Assembly: GCA_003249095.1 (NCBI GenBank) | Contig: QBMS01000016.1 | Location: 1-48,443, forward strand | Source: Snowella sp. | GTDB lineage: Bacteria; Cyanobacteriota; Cyanobacteriia; Cyanobacteriales; Microcystaceae | Length of the DNA stretch: 48,443 nucleotides | Reading direction: 5' to 3' | Shown here: in pieces, positions 8,240 through 17,897 of the stretch | Layout: every line of letters starts with the position of its first letter | Position numbering within the stretch: the stretch's first letter is position 1 | Translations under genes and position numbers: made by a program | The notes under the pieces: model-generated | Told to the model about the DNA's origin: nothing | Databases searched by the model: none | What the model saw: the letters and a program-made list of their open reading frames with translations, nothing else

Positions 8240-9460
8240 CTATTTTGGATTAAGGTTTTTGATCAGAGTCGCCAAAGGTAAAAACGGGGGATAGGTTCCT
8301 TCGGCTTTGATTCGTTGAATTTCAGTGTCGGGAATGGGGAATTTGTGTTTCAGAGCCAACACTTTGATAATATCTCCCCGATCAATCACCCCTGCTACCG
8401 CTCCCGCAGGAGATAAAACCGTCAAAATGCGATCGCTGAAGGGATTTTTTTCTAACAAATCGACAACGGTAACGAGAGGCGTTTTTTCAGAAACAGAAGG
8501 AATTTCCGTGAGGGGTTGGGCAATATCTTTGAGCGTCAACCAGTCCCACTCACTGCGCTCAATATTTTGTAAAGTTTCAAGCCGTACTAATCCCCGATAA
8601 CGACCTTCCGAAGCGGCATAGTAGAGACAATTTTCCTGGGGATTTTTAACCATATAGGCATCGATAAATTCCTTGAGGGTCAGATTGGCATCAACTACAC
8701 GGAAATTGCGGGTCATCACCTCAGCCGCCAAAATACTTAATAAACTATCCTGTAAATCCGTTAAACGGTCGTAGGCATCGGCATTGCGCCAGACAAACCA
8801 ACCAATCAGAGCCAACCAAGCTCCACTAAAGTCGCCGAAGGACAAAATTACCAATAAACCTAAACCCAAACCCAGACCGCCCATGAATTTACCACTTCTA
8901 GCGGCCCAACGCACTCCCGTAAAGCGATCGCCCGAAATTTTCCAAATTAGGGCTTTGAGGACTTGCCCGCCATCCAGGGGTAAGCCAGGAATTAAATTAA
9001 AAAATCCTAAAAATAAATTAATTCGACTCAAATCATCGGTTAAATAACTCAACAGTGCCGATTCTTGATTCAAGTTCCCCAGAGTAAAAAAAAGGATCCC
9101 TAAGGCAAAACTGACTAATGGCCCCGCGATCGCCACAGAAAAAGCCCCCATCGGCGTTTTAGATTCCCGTTCAATAGAGGCAACCCCTCCAAAGAGAAAA
9201 AGGGTAATCGAATTCACCGTGATGCCCTGGGAACGAGCCACTAAACTATGGCCCAATTCGTGTAATAAAACCGAAGCAAAGAGCAATAAGGCCATCACAA
9301 AACCCAATAACCACCCCAACCAGGGAGAATTTCCTTGTAAAACTCCACCATTAATTTCCCCCGCATTAACTAGGGTAACTAATCCCAAAATCAAAAACCA
9401 AGAAGAATCAAGATAAAACGGGATACCTAAAATTGAACCAAATTGCCTCTTTTTTTCCAT
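8240..9460 (-). CDS. Site-2 protease family (M50) zinc metalloprotease with CBS domains
   Basis: This membrane protease has about six hydrophobic segments, the zinc motif HELGH (residues 67-71) in a transmembrane helix, and the second metal motif NLIPGLPLDGGQ around residues 160-171. A pair of CBS-like modules fills residues about 240-370 (AAEVMTRNFRVVDANLTL and later GAVAGVIDRGDIIKVL). Family members cut transmembrane substrates, often anti-sigma factors. I place the start at the ATG at 9460, where AGGAGG sits four bases upstream; a TTG 18 bases further up is in frame but lacks a ribosome site. It is 19 bp behind the FHA gene in a pgl-FHA-protease operon. The substrate is unknown. Confidence 0.9.
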   Translation of the reverse strand: MEKKRQFGSILGIPFYLDSSWFLILGLVTLVNAGEINGGVLQGNSPWLGWLLGFVMALLLFASVLLHELGHSLVARSQGITVNSITLFLFGGVASIERESKTPMGAFSVAIAGPLVSFALGILFFTLGNLNQESALLSYLTDDLSRINLFLGFFNLIPGLPLDGGQVLKALIWKISGDRFTGVRWAARSGKFMGGLGLGLGLLVILSFGDFSGAWLALIGWFVWRNADAYDRLTDLQDSLLSILAAEVMTRNFRVVDANLTLKEFIDAYMVKNPQENCLYYAASEGRYRGLVRLETLQNIERSEWDWLTLKDIAQPLTEIPSVSEKTPLVTVVDLLEKNPFSDRILTVLSPAGAVAGVIDRGDIIKVLALKHKFPIPDTEIQRIKAEGTYPPFLPLATLIKNLNPK

Positions 9461-9479
9461 GAATCCTCCTGGTATCAAA

Positions 9480-10112
9480 CTAGGTCAATTGAAAAATAAA
9501 GGTCATTAAATCTCCTTTTCCTAAAGCAATGCGATCGCCCGCCCGCAACCGATGGCGATTACCTTTAATCAATGTGCCGTGATTAATATAGGTTCCATTG
9601 GCACTGCCCACATCCTCAATGTAATAGGCATCTCCTTCTAGGCGAATATCCGCATGAATCCGAGAAACAATATCCGAATTCGGGAAGCCCGACACATCTA
9701 TATCAGGGGGAATTTGCTCATTGGGTTTCCCGATATGAATGACTGCTAATCCCTGGGGAAAATCGAGTTGAGTTTGGGTCTGTAAGTGGAGCAGGCTGGC
9801 AGATTGGACTTGCAGTTGAGTCACTCCCATGACAGCAGGAGTCGCGATCGCTTGGACTGGGGGTTGGGCGATCGCAGGAATTTCTGGGGTAATATTGGGC
9901 GTTTCTACTTTACTCGTCACGGAACTTTCGGCAGCAACAACAGGAGGTTGAGCGGTTACACTGTTACCACAACTGCCACAAAAGGTTGCATCCGTTTGAA
10001 TGGCGGCGTTGCAATGGGGACAATGAATCATTTGGGGTAGCAGAGTGTAGCAGGCTTCGCACTGGGTCGCGCCTTCGGGGTTGGTATGGTTGCAATTAGG
10101 ACAAATCAACAT
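9480..10112 (-). CDS. Double zinc-ribbon and FHA domain protein
   Basis: The 210-residue protein begins with two rubredoxin-like zinc ribbons, CPNC...CEAC (residues 4-20) and CPHC...CGSC (31-49). A Pro/Ala/Val-rich linker follows (about 53-105). The FHA domain (about 125-208) has SDIVSRIHADI and GSANGTYIN, the phosphothreonine-binding loops. Such proteins read Thr-phosphorylated partners, as in kinase or sigma-factor signalling. It sits between pgl and the site-2 protease with gaps of about 18-19 bp, so the three are probably one transcript. A functional link with the protease is inference only. Confidence 0.88.
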   Translation of the reverse strand: MLICPNCNHTNPEGATQCEACYTLLPQMIHCPHCNAAIQTDATFCGSCGNSVTAQPPVVAAESSVTSKVETPNITPEIPAIAQPPVQAIATPAVMGVTQLQVQSASLLHLQTQTQLDFPQGLAVIHIGKPNEQIPPDIDVSGFPNSDIVSRIHADIRLEGDAYYIEDVGSANGTYINHGTLIKGNRHRLRAGDRIALGKGDLMTFIFQLT

Positions 10113-10130
10113 AAATTGAGTGGAGGTAAA

Positions 10131-10859
10131 TTATTTAAACGCGGCTCCTGCTGATTCATCCAATAACCAGAATAATTCTCCCTGGGGTCGGATAAATCGG
10201 GCGGGATAGGTTTGGGGATCGGAGGTTTCAGCAAAAATTTCAGCTAGTGCAGGCTGTTTACTGGCTCCTGCTACGAGGAAAATCACACACCGTCCCTGAT
10301 TAATTAATGGCACGGTAAAGGTTAAACGGGGTTGACCATCTTTATTGCCGACGGTGATCAGGCGATCGCAGACTTGCAAGGCTTGGGTGTGGGGAAACAG
10401 GGAGGCAGTGTGGCCATCATCCCCTAGCCCCAAAAGAATCACATCAAAGGCAGGAAATTCTCCCGCCGCCACCTGAAAATATCGAGCCAATTCATTTTCA
10501 TAGGACTGGGCATCAATTTGCGGATCACCCGCTTCTGTGGACATGGGGTAAATATTCTGCTCAGGAATATCAATTTGGTCTAACCAGGCCTGACGGGCCA
10601 TGCGTTCGTTACTGTCGGGATGATCACTGGGAACGTAGCGTTCATCTCCCCAAAAGATGTGAATCTTTGACCAAGGCAGGGGTTGGGATGCCAGGGCTTC
10701 GTAGAGGGGCTTCGGGGTGCTTCCCCCAGATAGGGCAATGGTCGCTTCTCCTCTGGTTTCAACCGCTTCTTGGAGTTTTTCAACCACCAATTTCAGCGAT
10801 CGCGCAATCAACGCCTCTTTATTCGGTAAAATCTCAACCCCTGGTTTCATCTGAGTCAT
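10131..10859 (-). CDS. pgl: 6-phosphogluconolactonase
   Basis: The 242-residue enzyme hydrolyses 6-phosphogluconolactone to 6-phosphogluconate, step two of the oxidative pentose phosphate pathway, which supplies NADPH at night in cyanobacteria. Family motifs are present: ALSGGSTPKPLY (sugar phosphate site), FWGDERYVP, and GLGDDGHTASLFP containing the catalytic His. Length is usual for the family. The frame can start at ATG 10859 or at the ATG three codons later. It is the first gene of a leftward operon with the FHA and protease genes. Confidence 0.95.
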   Translation of the reverse strand: MTQMKPGVEILPNKEALIARSLKLVVEKLQEAVETRGEATIALSGGSTPKPLYEALASQPLPWSKIHIFWGDERYVPSDHPDSNERMARQAWLDQIDIPEQNIYPMSTEAGDPQIDAQSYENELARYFQVAAGEFPAFDVILLGLGDDGHTASLFPHTQALQVCDRLITVGNKDGQPRLTFTVPLINQGRCVIFLVAGASKQPALAEIFAETSDPQTYPARFIRPQGELFWLLDESAGAAFK

Positions 10860-11283
10860 CCTGAATTAGCGAAAAGGTCTATAAATTAAGAATTTTGCCA
10901 TAGACAAAGCAGAGTGTTTTCCCCATCTATTTAGAAAATCTCCCAATTTATCCCCCTATTATATTAAAATTTCACCATTGGAAAGCCCATACTGCCCATA
11001 ACTTCATTAAAAATAATGTTCATCTCGATCCATGACAATCACTACGGGGGTCTGTTGAAAGATTTATCTTAAAATAAGCTTTATTCGCGGGATTTTATCA
11101 GAATCTTCAGGATTTTCCAGAACTTTAGAAAAGGCTCAGGGCCGATAAAATGGTGACACCTGTCATTTATAGTGGTAAATTGACCTATTTTGTTGCGAAA
11201 AGATAATCTTTATTTTGTCTAACTATTTAAAAATCGCAAATTCAGCTTCAAATAAGACTTCAATAGATTAAAATCCAAAAATC
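10860..11283. other. Divergent intergenic region between pgl and the HpsJ-like gene
   Basis: This 424-bp AT-rich spacer separates two divergent genes. I see no credible coding frame. The rightward promoter candidate at 11180-11207 lies within it; nothing else stands out. Confidence 0.5.
11180..11207 (+). promoter_or_regulatory. Candidate sigma-70-type promoter of the HpsJ-like gene
   Basis: TTGACC (11180-11185), a 16-bp spacer and GATAAT (11202-11207). Transcription would begin near 11214 and leave about a 70-base leader before the ATG at 11284. Confidence 0.4.
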
Positions 11284-12105
11284 ATGAATAATTCAACTTT
11301 AACGGTACTGTGTGTCAAACTTTTTGGCGTAGTTTTTATTCTCTCTTCGTTGCTGGATTACGTTACTCTCCTTATTCCCCTCAATTTTCAAGATCCCCAG
11401 TGGCAGTTGGGACTCGTGACCAGTTTGGTTGATCGGGGCATTGTGCCGATGGTCGGGGTCGGCATGATTATGGTGGCCTATTGGATTGAATCGGTTATTA
11501 ATGCGAATAACCCTAAAAATTCATCTTCTGGTTTTGATTTACGGCTTCCTACTTTTGTATTGTCGGCAATCTTGGGATTGATGTTTTTATTGATTGTGCC
11601 TATTCATCTCAATAATTTGAATCAAGCTAAATCGGAAGCTTTGACGCAGATAGAAAAAGGAGCCAGCCAAGGGAAAGAGCAAATACAAGGATTTCTGAGA
11701 CAGGTGAATAGTCTTTCCCAAAATCCAGAGGTGTTGAATCAACAAATTGAACAGCGTGCTAAAGTGATTGAGAGTGGACAGTTCCAAGGAAATCCCCTTC
11801 CTCCTGAGCAATTGCAGTTAATCCAAAACGAAAAAGCTCAATTGCAGGGATTACGAGATTTATCAAAAAATCCCGCCGCCTACAAAAGCAAGATTGCTGA
11901 AATCAAAAAACAACTGGAAACTCAATTACAAGAGCGTCAATCCAAAGCCGAAGGGGAAGCCACCAGCCAGGCAGTTAAGCAGGGATTACGCACGGGTTTA
12001 AATAGTTTGATGTTGGCGATCGGTTATGCCACTGCGGGGGCATTGGGATTGCGTAATATTATATCTGAAATTCAATCTAGACCTAAAGCTCCTCGTTCAT
12101 CGTGA
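11284..12105 (+). CDS. HpsJ-like membrane protein
   Basis: This 273-residue protein has four likely membrane helices: residues about 8-30 (LCVKLFGVVFILSSLLDYV), 50-70, 87-107 (FVLSAILGLMFLLIVPI) and near 240-258. A long Gln/Lys/Glu-rich helical, partly coiled-coil region (about 108-230) lies between helices three and four. The arrangement matches the HpsJ family, named after hormogonium polysaccharide secretion proteins and also found in unicellular cyanobacteria. Its exact role here is not known; a link to envelope or polysaccharide export is by family only. It precedes nusB on the same strand with a gap of 158 bp. Confidence 0.65.
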   Translation: MNNSTLTVLCVKLFGVVFILSSLLDYVTLLIPLNFQDPQWQLGLVTSLVDRGIVPMVGVGMIMVAYWIESVINANNPKNSSSGFDLRLPTFVLSAILGLMFLLIVPIHLNNLNQAKSEALTQIEKGASQGKEQIQGFLRQVNSLSQNPEVLNQQIEQRAKVIESGQFQGNPLPPEQLQLIQNEKAQLQGLRDLSKNPAAYKSKIAEIKKQLETQLQERQSKAEGEATSQAVKQGLRTGLNSLMLAIGYATAGALGLRNIISEIQSRPKAPRSS

Positions 12106-12263
12106 GAGAGTTCCGACGGGAGTCGATCGCGTTTGCTTGAGCTTCAAGTCCAAATTGCGATCGCGGATTAGGATGAGATTCAGACTAAACTGAACCTTTG
12201 ACTCCCACTTCTTATTTTTTCAATCTTTCTCCATCCCTGGGATCATTCCCACTTTAAATTTTT

Positions 12264-12926
12264 ATGTCTCTCCGCCAACAACCCCGACGTATTGCCCGTG
12301 AATTAGCCCTGTTGAGTCTCAGTCAAATTAAAAATAATCCTGAAAAATTAGAAAAAGAAGATGCTAATTCTTTGGTTTTAGCGGCGATTCGGACTTTGAC
12401 TAGCGAAATTCATGAGATTTTAGAAACGGCTTCAGATGAGGTAAGTCGGAGTAATGAAAGACTTTTGAGCAGTGAAATTCGTGCCAATTCCCTAGATGGT
12501 GCAAAGGCCATGATCAAAGAAGCGATCGATATGACCCAAGTTGCCATTAATCGCCTGGCGATCGCCGTCGAACTACCAGAAATGATTCAATTGGCTAGCC
12601 AGTACGAAGTAAGGGAATATACCTTAGAACTGATTGGAACGGTTCATCGTCGTCGTCAAGAAATTGATCAGCAATTGGCAAACTCCCTGGTCGATTGGCA
12701 ATTAAATCGTTTACCGAAAATTGATCAGGATATTTTGCGATTGGCATTGGCAGAATTGATCTTTCTTCAGGTTCCCCAGAAGGTCGCGATTAATGAGGCG
12801 ATCGAATTAGCTAAACGTTACTCCGATGAGGAAGGCCACCGATTTATTAATGGGGTTTTACGACGAGTCAGCAATCAATTGTCCAACAAACCTAACCCCA
12901 ATGCCCCTGTTTTGCCATCTACTTAA
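12264..12926 (+). CDS. nusB: Transcription antitermination factor NusB
   Basis: The 220-residue protein carries the NusB RNA-binding fold in its C-terminal 120 residues, with the signatures [17 protein letters not shown]-like (here [20 protein letters not shown]), [16 protein letters not shown] and FINGVLRRV. The N-terminus [15 protein letters not shown] is the usual NusB opening. Cyanobacterial NusB is longer than the E. coli form (139 residues) because of an insert after helix one, as seen here (residues about 20-105). NusB binds boxA RNA with S10/NusE and promotes antitermination and rRNA processing. It lies just upstream of the heat-shock groESL operon but is separated by that operon's own promoter. 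Confidence 0.93.
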   Translation: MSLRQQPRRIARELALLSLSQIKNNPEKLEKEDANSLVLAAIRTLTSEIHEILETASDEVSRSNERLLSSEIRANSLDGAKAMIKEAIDMTQVAINRLAIAVELPEMIQLASQYEVREYTLELIGTVHRRRQEIDQQLANSLVDWQLNRLPKIDQDILRLALAELIFLQVPQKVAINEAIELAKRYSDEEGHRFINGVLRRVSNQLSNKPNPNAPVLPST

Positions 12927-12968
12927 GGTGTCATCGGGGCATCACAAATTTTAGGCTCAGACCCCAAA

Positions 12969-12984
12969 GTTCGGGAAACCACAC
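12969..12984 (+). promoter_or_regulatory. K-box upstream of groES
   Basis: GTTCGG-GAAA-CCACAC matches the cyanobacterial groE K-box consensus GTTCGG-NNAN-CCNNAC at every fixed base. The K-box is associated with light- and heat-responsive groE transcription that is independent of HrcA. Confidence 0.8.
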
Positions 12985-13023
12985 TTAACGAAGGCTTGCG
13001 GGACGGGACTTAAATTGGTTACA

Positions 13024-13050
13024 TTAGCACTCATGAGGTGAGAGTGCTAA
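13024..13050 (+). promoter_or_regulatory. CIRCE operator (HrcA binding site)
   Basis: TTAGCACTC (13024-13032), nine bases, GAGTGCTAA (13042-13050): a perfect CIRCE inverted repeat 53 bases before the groES ATG. HrcA repression of groESL is the known role. A possible -35 (TTGCGG, 12996) and -10 (TACATT, 13020) overlap its left edge, so HrcA would block initiation. Confidence 0.97.
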
Positions 13051-13103
13051 ATCTCCATTCTCTCGACTCCCCTATTTTATCTTCATCAGGAGGATGATTA
13101 TTC

Positions 13104-13415
13104 ATGGCAGCTATCAGCATTAATGTCTCTACTGTAAAACCCTTGGGCGATCGCGTCTTCGTTAAAGTTAGCCCCTCGGAAGAAAAAACCGCTGGTGGTA
13201 TTTATTTACCCGATAACGCCAAAGAAAAACCCCAAATCGGTGAAATTGTTGCCGTTGGGCCTGGCAAACGTAACGATGACGGTAGCCGCTCCCCCTTGGA
13301 TGTGGGCGTAGGTGATAAAGTCCTTTATTCCAAGTATGCAGGAACCGATATCAAATTAGGTGGCGATGAGTATGTTCTGCTCACCGAAAAAGATATCCTA
13401 GCTTCTGTGGTTTAA
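13104..13415 (+). CDS. groES: Co-chaperonin GroES
   Basis: This 103-residue protein has the full GroES sequence: [27 protein letters not shown] at the start, the mobile loop in that [11 protein letters not shown] stretch, and a C-terminal [13 protein letters not shown]. It forms the heptameric lid of the GroEL chamber in the cytoplasm. A strong AGGAGG lies 11 bases before the ATG. It is the first gene of the operon with groEL, 84 bp apart, under K-box and CIRCE control. Confidence 0.98.
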   Translation: MAAISINVSTVKPLGDRVFVKVSPSEEKTAGGIYLPDNAKEKPQIGEIVAVGPGKRNDDGSRSPLDVGVGDKVLYSKYAGTDIKLGGDEYVLLTEKDILASVV

Positions 13416-13499
13416 GCCGATTTTACGGCTCCGATTCCTTGCTTTTAACTGAGTAAAACTTTCTAAATTTCACCTTTTTCCTACAACGGTACAATTCCT

Positions 13500-15128
13500 A
13501 TGGCTAAATCCATTGTTTATAACGACGAAGCTCGTCGCGCCCTCGAAAGAGGGATTGATATCCTCGCAGAAGCAGTTGCTGTTACCCTCGGCCCCAAGGG
13601 TCGTAATGTTGTCCTAGAAAAAAAATTTGGTGCCCCTCAAATTATTAATGACGGGATCACCATTGCTAAAGAAATTGAATTAGACGATCATATCGAAAAT
13701 ACAGGGGTTTCCCTGATTCGTCAAGCGGCTTCTAAAACCAATGATGTTGCTGGAGACGGAACCACCACCGCAACGGTTCTCGCCCATGCCATTGTCAAAG
13801 AAGGTTTACGCAACGTCGCCGCAGGTGCTAATCCTATCGCCATCAAACGCGGTATCGACAAAGCGACTGAATTCTTGGTTGAACGGATTGCTGAACACGC
13901 TAAACCCGTTGAAGATTCCAAGGCGATCGCCCAAGTAGGTTCGATCTCTGCGGGTAACGACGAAGAAGTGGGTCAAATGATTGCCAATGCGATGGATAAA
14001 GTCGGCAAAGAGGGCGTAATTTCCCTTGAAGAAGGCAAATCCATGACCACCGAATTGGAAATCACCGAAGGGATGCGTTTTGACAAGGGTTATATCTCTC
14101 CCTACTTTGTCACCGATCCTGAGCGCATGGAAGCCGTTTTAGAAGATCCTGCGATCTTGATCACCGACAAAAAAATCAACTTAGTCCAAGATTTAGTTCC
14201 TGTTCTTGAGCAAGTTGCCCGTCAAGGCAAGCCCCTCTTGATCATTGCTGAAGACATCGAAAAAGAAGCCCTTGCAACCTTAGTGGTGAACCGTCTGCGC
14301 GGTGTCTTGAATGTCGCAGCCGTTAAAGCTCCTGGTTTTGGCGATCGCCGTAAACAAATGTTAGAAGACATTGCGATTCTGACAGGCGGTCAAGTCATCA
14401 GTGAAGATGCAGGTCTAAAACTAGAAACCACCAAGATCGAAAGTCTCGGTAAAGCCCGTCGCATCAACATCACCAAAGACTCCACCACCATTGTTGCCGA
14501 AGGAAATGAAGCTGGGGTTAAAGCCCGTTGCGAACAAATCCGTCGTCAAATGGATGAAACCGAGTCTTCCTACGACAAAGAAAAACTCCAAGAACGTCTG
14601 GCTAAATTAGCGGGCGGTGTGGCAGTGATCAAAGTAGGCGCGGCAACGGAAACCGAAATGAAAGACCGTAAATTGCGCCTAGAAGATGCGATCAACGCAA
14701 CCAAAGCCGCAGTTGAAGAAGGTATCGTTCCTGGTGGCGGTACAACCTACGCTCACCTTGCTCCTCAGCTCGAAGACTGGGCCAACACACACTTGACCCA
14801 TGAAGAGTTAACAGGTGCTTTAATCGTTGCTCGTGCCTTACCTGCTCCCCTAAAACGGATTGCAGAAAATGCAGGACAAAACGGTGCGGTTGTCGCTGAA
14901 CGAGTCAAAGAAAAAGACTTCAATGTTGGCTTCAATGCGGCTAACAACGAATACACCGACATGATTGCGGCGGGTATTGTTGACCCTGCTAAAGTAACCC
15001 GTTCTGCTCTGCAAAATGCGGCTTCTATTGCAGGTATGGTCTTAACCACCGAATGTATTGTGGTTGACAAACCTGAGAAAGAAAAAGCTCCTGCTGGCGC
15101 CCCTGGTGGCGGCGACTTCGACTACTAA
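13500..15128 (+). CDS. groEL: Chaperonin GroEL (groESL-linked GroEL1 type)
   Basis: The 542-residue ATP-driven chaperonin carries the P-loop-like [17 protein letters not shown], the [11 protein letters not shown] phosphate-binding segment, and [15 protein letters not shown] near the C-terminal equatorial domain. The tail is Gly/Ala-rich but ends GGGDFDY in place of the GGM repeats of E. coli GroEL, as in cyanobacterial GroEL1. Two cyanobacterial paralogues are usual; the one in an operon with groES is GroEL1. A TTCG-loop terminator follows the stop. Confidence 0.97.
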   Translation: MAKSIVYNDEARRALERGIDILAEAVAVTLGPKGRNVVLEKKFGAPQIINDGITIAKEIELDDHIENTGVSLIRQAASKTNDVAGDGTTTATVLAHAIVKEGLRNVAAGANPIAIKRGIDKATEFLVERIAEHAKPVEDSKAIAQVGSISAGNDEEVGQMIANAMDKVGKEGVISLEEGKSMTTELEITEGMRFDKGYISPYFVTDPERMEAVLEDPAILITDKKINLVQDLVPVLEQVARQGKPLLIIAEDIEKEALATLVVNRLRGVLNVAAVKAPGFGDRRKQMLEDIAILTGGQVISEDAGLKLETTKIESLGKARRINITKDSTTIVAEGNEAGVKARCEQIRRQMDETESSYDKEKLQERLAKLAGGVAVIKVGAATETEMKDRKLRLEDAINATKAAVEEGIVPGGGTTYAHLAPQLEDWANTHLTHEELTGALIVARALPAPLKRIAENAGQNGAVVAERVKEKDFNVGFNAANNEYTDMIAAGIVDPAKVTRSALQNAASIAGMVLTTECIVVDKPEKEKAPAGAPGGGDFDY

Positions 15129-15168
15129 GTTTAGTTAGTCTAATAATTTTCTCAATAACTTTAAATGG

Positions 15169-15188
15169 GGGGCTTCGGCCCCTTTTTT
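15169..15188 (+). terminator. Rho-independent terminator of groESL
   Basis: GGGGC-TTCG-GCCCC (15169-15182) followed by TTTTTT. It lies 40 bases after the groEL stop. Confidence 0.92.
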
Positions 15189-15346
15189 CTTTAACCTTGT
15201 TTAAAGGTTGTTTGGAATTCGGGGAAGGGGGGTTACAAACTTTTTCTTCATTAATTGATGTCAGTTTATAGATAAGAGCCAGTTCATACCATTTCTACCC
15301 ATAGCTCTTGAATTATGGAACGCTTACCAAGTATAGATTTTAAAGA

Positions 15347-15419
<73 letters not shown>

Positions 15420-15655
15420 TTTTTTTTCATGCTTAACTAGCTTAACAAACATATGGACGTTTGACAAGCAGAAAGTTTATTTTTTCTGCCGACCATTGGA
15501 AGGTTGTTGTGATCGCTTGATTTAATCTAGTCAAGAAAGAACATTTGTAAGGTCGAGGAGAATCACCAAGCTCTTGAGTTAAGATTAAGTTTGAGCTGAT
15601 TGCCCTCCCGCATTTATCCTGTTTGATTCTATGATCTAATGGTTTGAGCTAGTTC

Positions 15656-17647
15656 ATGAGTTTAACCCCTAAAAAAAAGCTAAAATTACCGAATTTATCC
15701 CCTTTGAGCAGTTTGTTGTTGGCTTCAGCGGGTGTTGTTTTACTGATTGCTTTTTTTTTCCCACGATCGCCAGAAAAAATTCCGTTACAGCCCTATAGCC
15801 AATTTCTCAATGACGTAGACAAGGGAAGAGTCGCCCGCGTCAAGGTCGGCGATCGATTGATCCTCTACCAACTCAAACCTTCTTTACTGCAACCTGGGGC
15901 AGATATGTTTAAGATGCCCAGTAATCCCTTGAAAACGGAGACGGAATCCAACAATCCCTTTCATAGTACGGGGGACATGAGTGAAAATACCAATAGTCCG
16001 ACGGAGAGCAACGAAGAACCATTATTGGGAACTATTCCCCTCTACGATCCCCAACTTCCCGAACGGTTACAAAAAAAAGGAGTTCTCTTTGAAGCGGCCC
16101 CCGCGCCTTCCCCCAATTGGATTTCAACCCTGTTAGCCTGGGTTATTCCGCCCCTGATTTTGGTTTTTGCGATGCAGTTTATTTTGTATCGGGGAGAGGA
16201 TAAGCATTCGTTAGCCTTTGGCAAGAGTAAGGCGAAAATGTATGTGGAGGGAGAATCGGAAAAAATTACGTTTGTTGATATTGCGGGGGCGGAAGAGGCA
16301 AAGACGGAATTAGTGGAAATTGTAGAATTTTTAAAAAATCCTGAACGGTTTCATAAAATTGGCGCACGTATCCCCAAGGGGGTTTTATTGGTCGGGCCAC
16401 CAGGGACGGGAAAAACCCTATTGGCTAAGGCGGTGGCGGGAGAGGCCCAGGTAACGTTTTTTAGTATTTCTGCTTCGGAATTCGTGGAATTGTTTGTGGG
16501 GACGGGGGCCGCACGGGTACGCGATTTATTCATCCAAGCGAAAGAACAGGCCCCCTGTATTATTTTTATTGATGAGTTGGATGCGATCGGCAAGTCTCGT
16601 AGTGGCGGTCAATCTTCGAGTGGGAGTAATGATGAACGGGAACAAACCCTCAATCAGTTATTGACCGAAATGGATGGTTTTAATGCCAGTGATTCGACGG
16701 TGATTGTTCTAGCGGCCACTAATCGCCCTGAAACCCTTGATCCTGCTTTATTGCGTCCAGGTCGATTTGACCGCCAGGTATTAGTCGATCGCCCTGATTT
16801 AGCGGGAAGATTGGCGATATTAGAGATCTATGCCAAAAAAATTCAACTCGAAGCGGGAGTGGAATTAAAGGGTATTGCAACCCAAACCCCAGGATTTGCG
16901 GGGGCGGATTTAGCCAATTTGGTCAATGAAGCGGCTCTTTTGGCGGCCCGTGATCAACGAGAAAAGGTTGTTCTCAAGGATTTTCAAGAGGCGATCGAGC
17001 GGGTGATTGCGGGTCTAGAAAAGAAAAGTCGAGTTTTATCGGAACAGGAGAAAAAAATTGTTGCTTACCACGAGGTTGGTCATGCCATTATTGGAGCAGT
17101 TATGCCAGGGGGCGGTAAGGTTTCTAAAATTTCCATTGTGCCGCGTGGTCTATCCGCTTTGGGTTATACCCTTAAATTACCTACAGAAGACCGCTTTTTG
17201 ATGACAGAAATCGAGTTCCGTCAACAAATCGCCATGTTACTAGGAGGGAGAGCCGCAGAAGCGTTGATCTTTCAGAGTGTGACCAATGGAGCTTCGGATG
17301 ATTTACAACGGGCAACGGATATTGCCGAGCAAATGGTGACGCTCTATGGCATGAGTAAAGCTTTAGGCCCTTTAGCTTACGAAAAACGGTCTGCTAATAA
17401 TTTTTTAGGAAATGGGCAAGCTAGTCCCCGCCGTTCCTTGAGTGAAGATACGGGTAGGGCGATCGATGAGGAGGTGAAACAGATTGTAGAAGTTGCCTAC
17501 GAGCAAGCGTTACACATTCTTCAGGATAATCGAGAGCTATTGGAAACGATGACGAGTCAACTATTAACAACAGAGGTTTTAGAAGGCGATGAATTACAAT
17601 CTTTATTAAATCGGGTTCGTCCTTTGGAAGTTATCAGCCAAAATTGA
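15656..17647 (+). CDS. ftsH: ATP-dependent zinc metalloprotease FtsH
   Basis: This 663-residue membrane protease has two N-terminal helices (about residues 17-36 and 160-176) flanking a periplasmic or lumenal domain. An AAA+ module carries Walker A GPPGTGKT, Walker B IIFIDELDAIG, and the SRH region ATNRPETLDPALLRPGRFD; the peptidase has zinc motif HEVGH. A Ser/Asn/Thr-rich insert (about residues 95-122) makes the lumenal domain longer than in the thylakoid FtsH2/FtsH3 forms. The overall length is near that of cyanobacterial FtsH1. FtsH1/FtsH3 type complexes act in the plasma membrane, but assigning the paralogue needs a tree. A 68-residue membrane protein follows 43 bp downstream. Confidence 0.95.
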   Translation: MSLTPKKKLKLPNLSPLSSLLLASAGVVLLIAFFFPRSPEKIPLQPYSQFLNDVDKGRVARVKVGDRLILYQLKPSLLQPGADMFKMPSNPLKTETESNNPFHSTGDMSENTNSPTESNEEPLLGTIPLYDPQLPERLQKKGVLFEAAPAPSPNWISTLLAWVIPPLILVFAMQFILYRGEDKHSLAFGKSKAKMYVEGESEKITFVDIAGAEEAKTELVEIVEFLKNPERFHKIGARIPKGVLLVGPPGTGKTLLAKAVAGEAQVTFFSISASEFVELFVGTGAARVRDLFIQAKEQAPCIIFIDELDAIGKSRSGGQSSSGSNDEREQTLNQLLTEMDGFNASDSTVIVLAATNRPETLDPALLRPGRFDRQVLVDRPDLAGRLAILEIYAKKIQLEAGVELKGIATQTPGFAGADLANLVNEAALLAARDQREKVVLKDFQEAIERVIAGLEKKSRVLSEQEKKIVAYHEVGHAIIGAVMPGGGKVSKISIVPRGLSALGYTLKLPTEDRFLMTEIEFRQQIAMLLGGRAAEALIFQSVTNGASDDLQRATDIAEQMVTLYGMSKALGPLAYEKRSANNFLGNGQASPRRSLSEDTGRAIDEEVKQIVEVAYEQALHILQDNRELLETMTSQLLTTEVLEGDELQSLLNRVRPLEVISQN

Positions 17648-17690
17648 TAAAATAGAACTGAATCTTTACTCAAAGTCGTTTATTGAATTT

Positions 17691-17897
17691 GTGGCAATTA
17701 TGGGTGGAATTATTGGATTGGTTTTAGGGCTTGTTTATATCGGGGGCATCTGGAAATTTTGGTCGGGTTATTCTCAGACAAATTTTAGCCGTAGTTTCCC
17801 CACTCGGATTACCCTCTCTTTGCTTTGGCCTGCTCTGTTGGTGATTAATCCCGCCTATCGTAAAAATTTTCAAAAGGCTTTAAAAGGCAGAAATTAG
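17691..17897 (+). CDS. Small two-helix membrane protein downstream of ftsH
   Basis: The 68-residue frame begins at GTG 17691; an ATG three codons later (17700) is the alternative start. Two hydrophobic stretches are seen (GGIIGLVLGLVYIGGIWKFW and ITLSLLWPALLVI), with a basic C-terminus ending KNFQKALKGRN. The pattern is that of small cyanobacterial membrane proteins without assigned function. The distance of 43 bp from ftsH on the same strand suggests co-transcription, so a role next to FtsH is possible but unproven. Confidence 0.65.
   Translation: MAIMGGIIGLVLGLVYIGGIWKFWSGYSQTNFSRSFPTRITLSLLWPALLVINPAYRKNFQKALKGRN

Noticed and set aside
9786-10040. Rightward 84-codon frame over the FHA gene
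   Set aside because: Antisense to a clear zinc-ribbon/FHA gene; no recognisable features.
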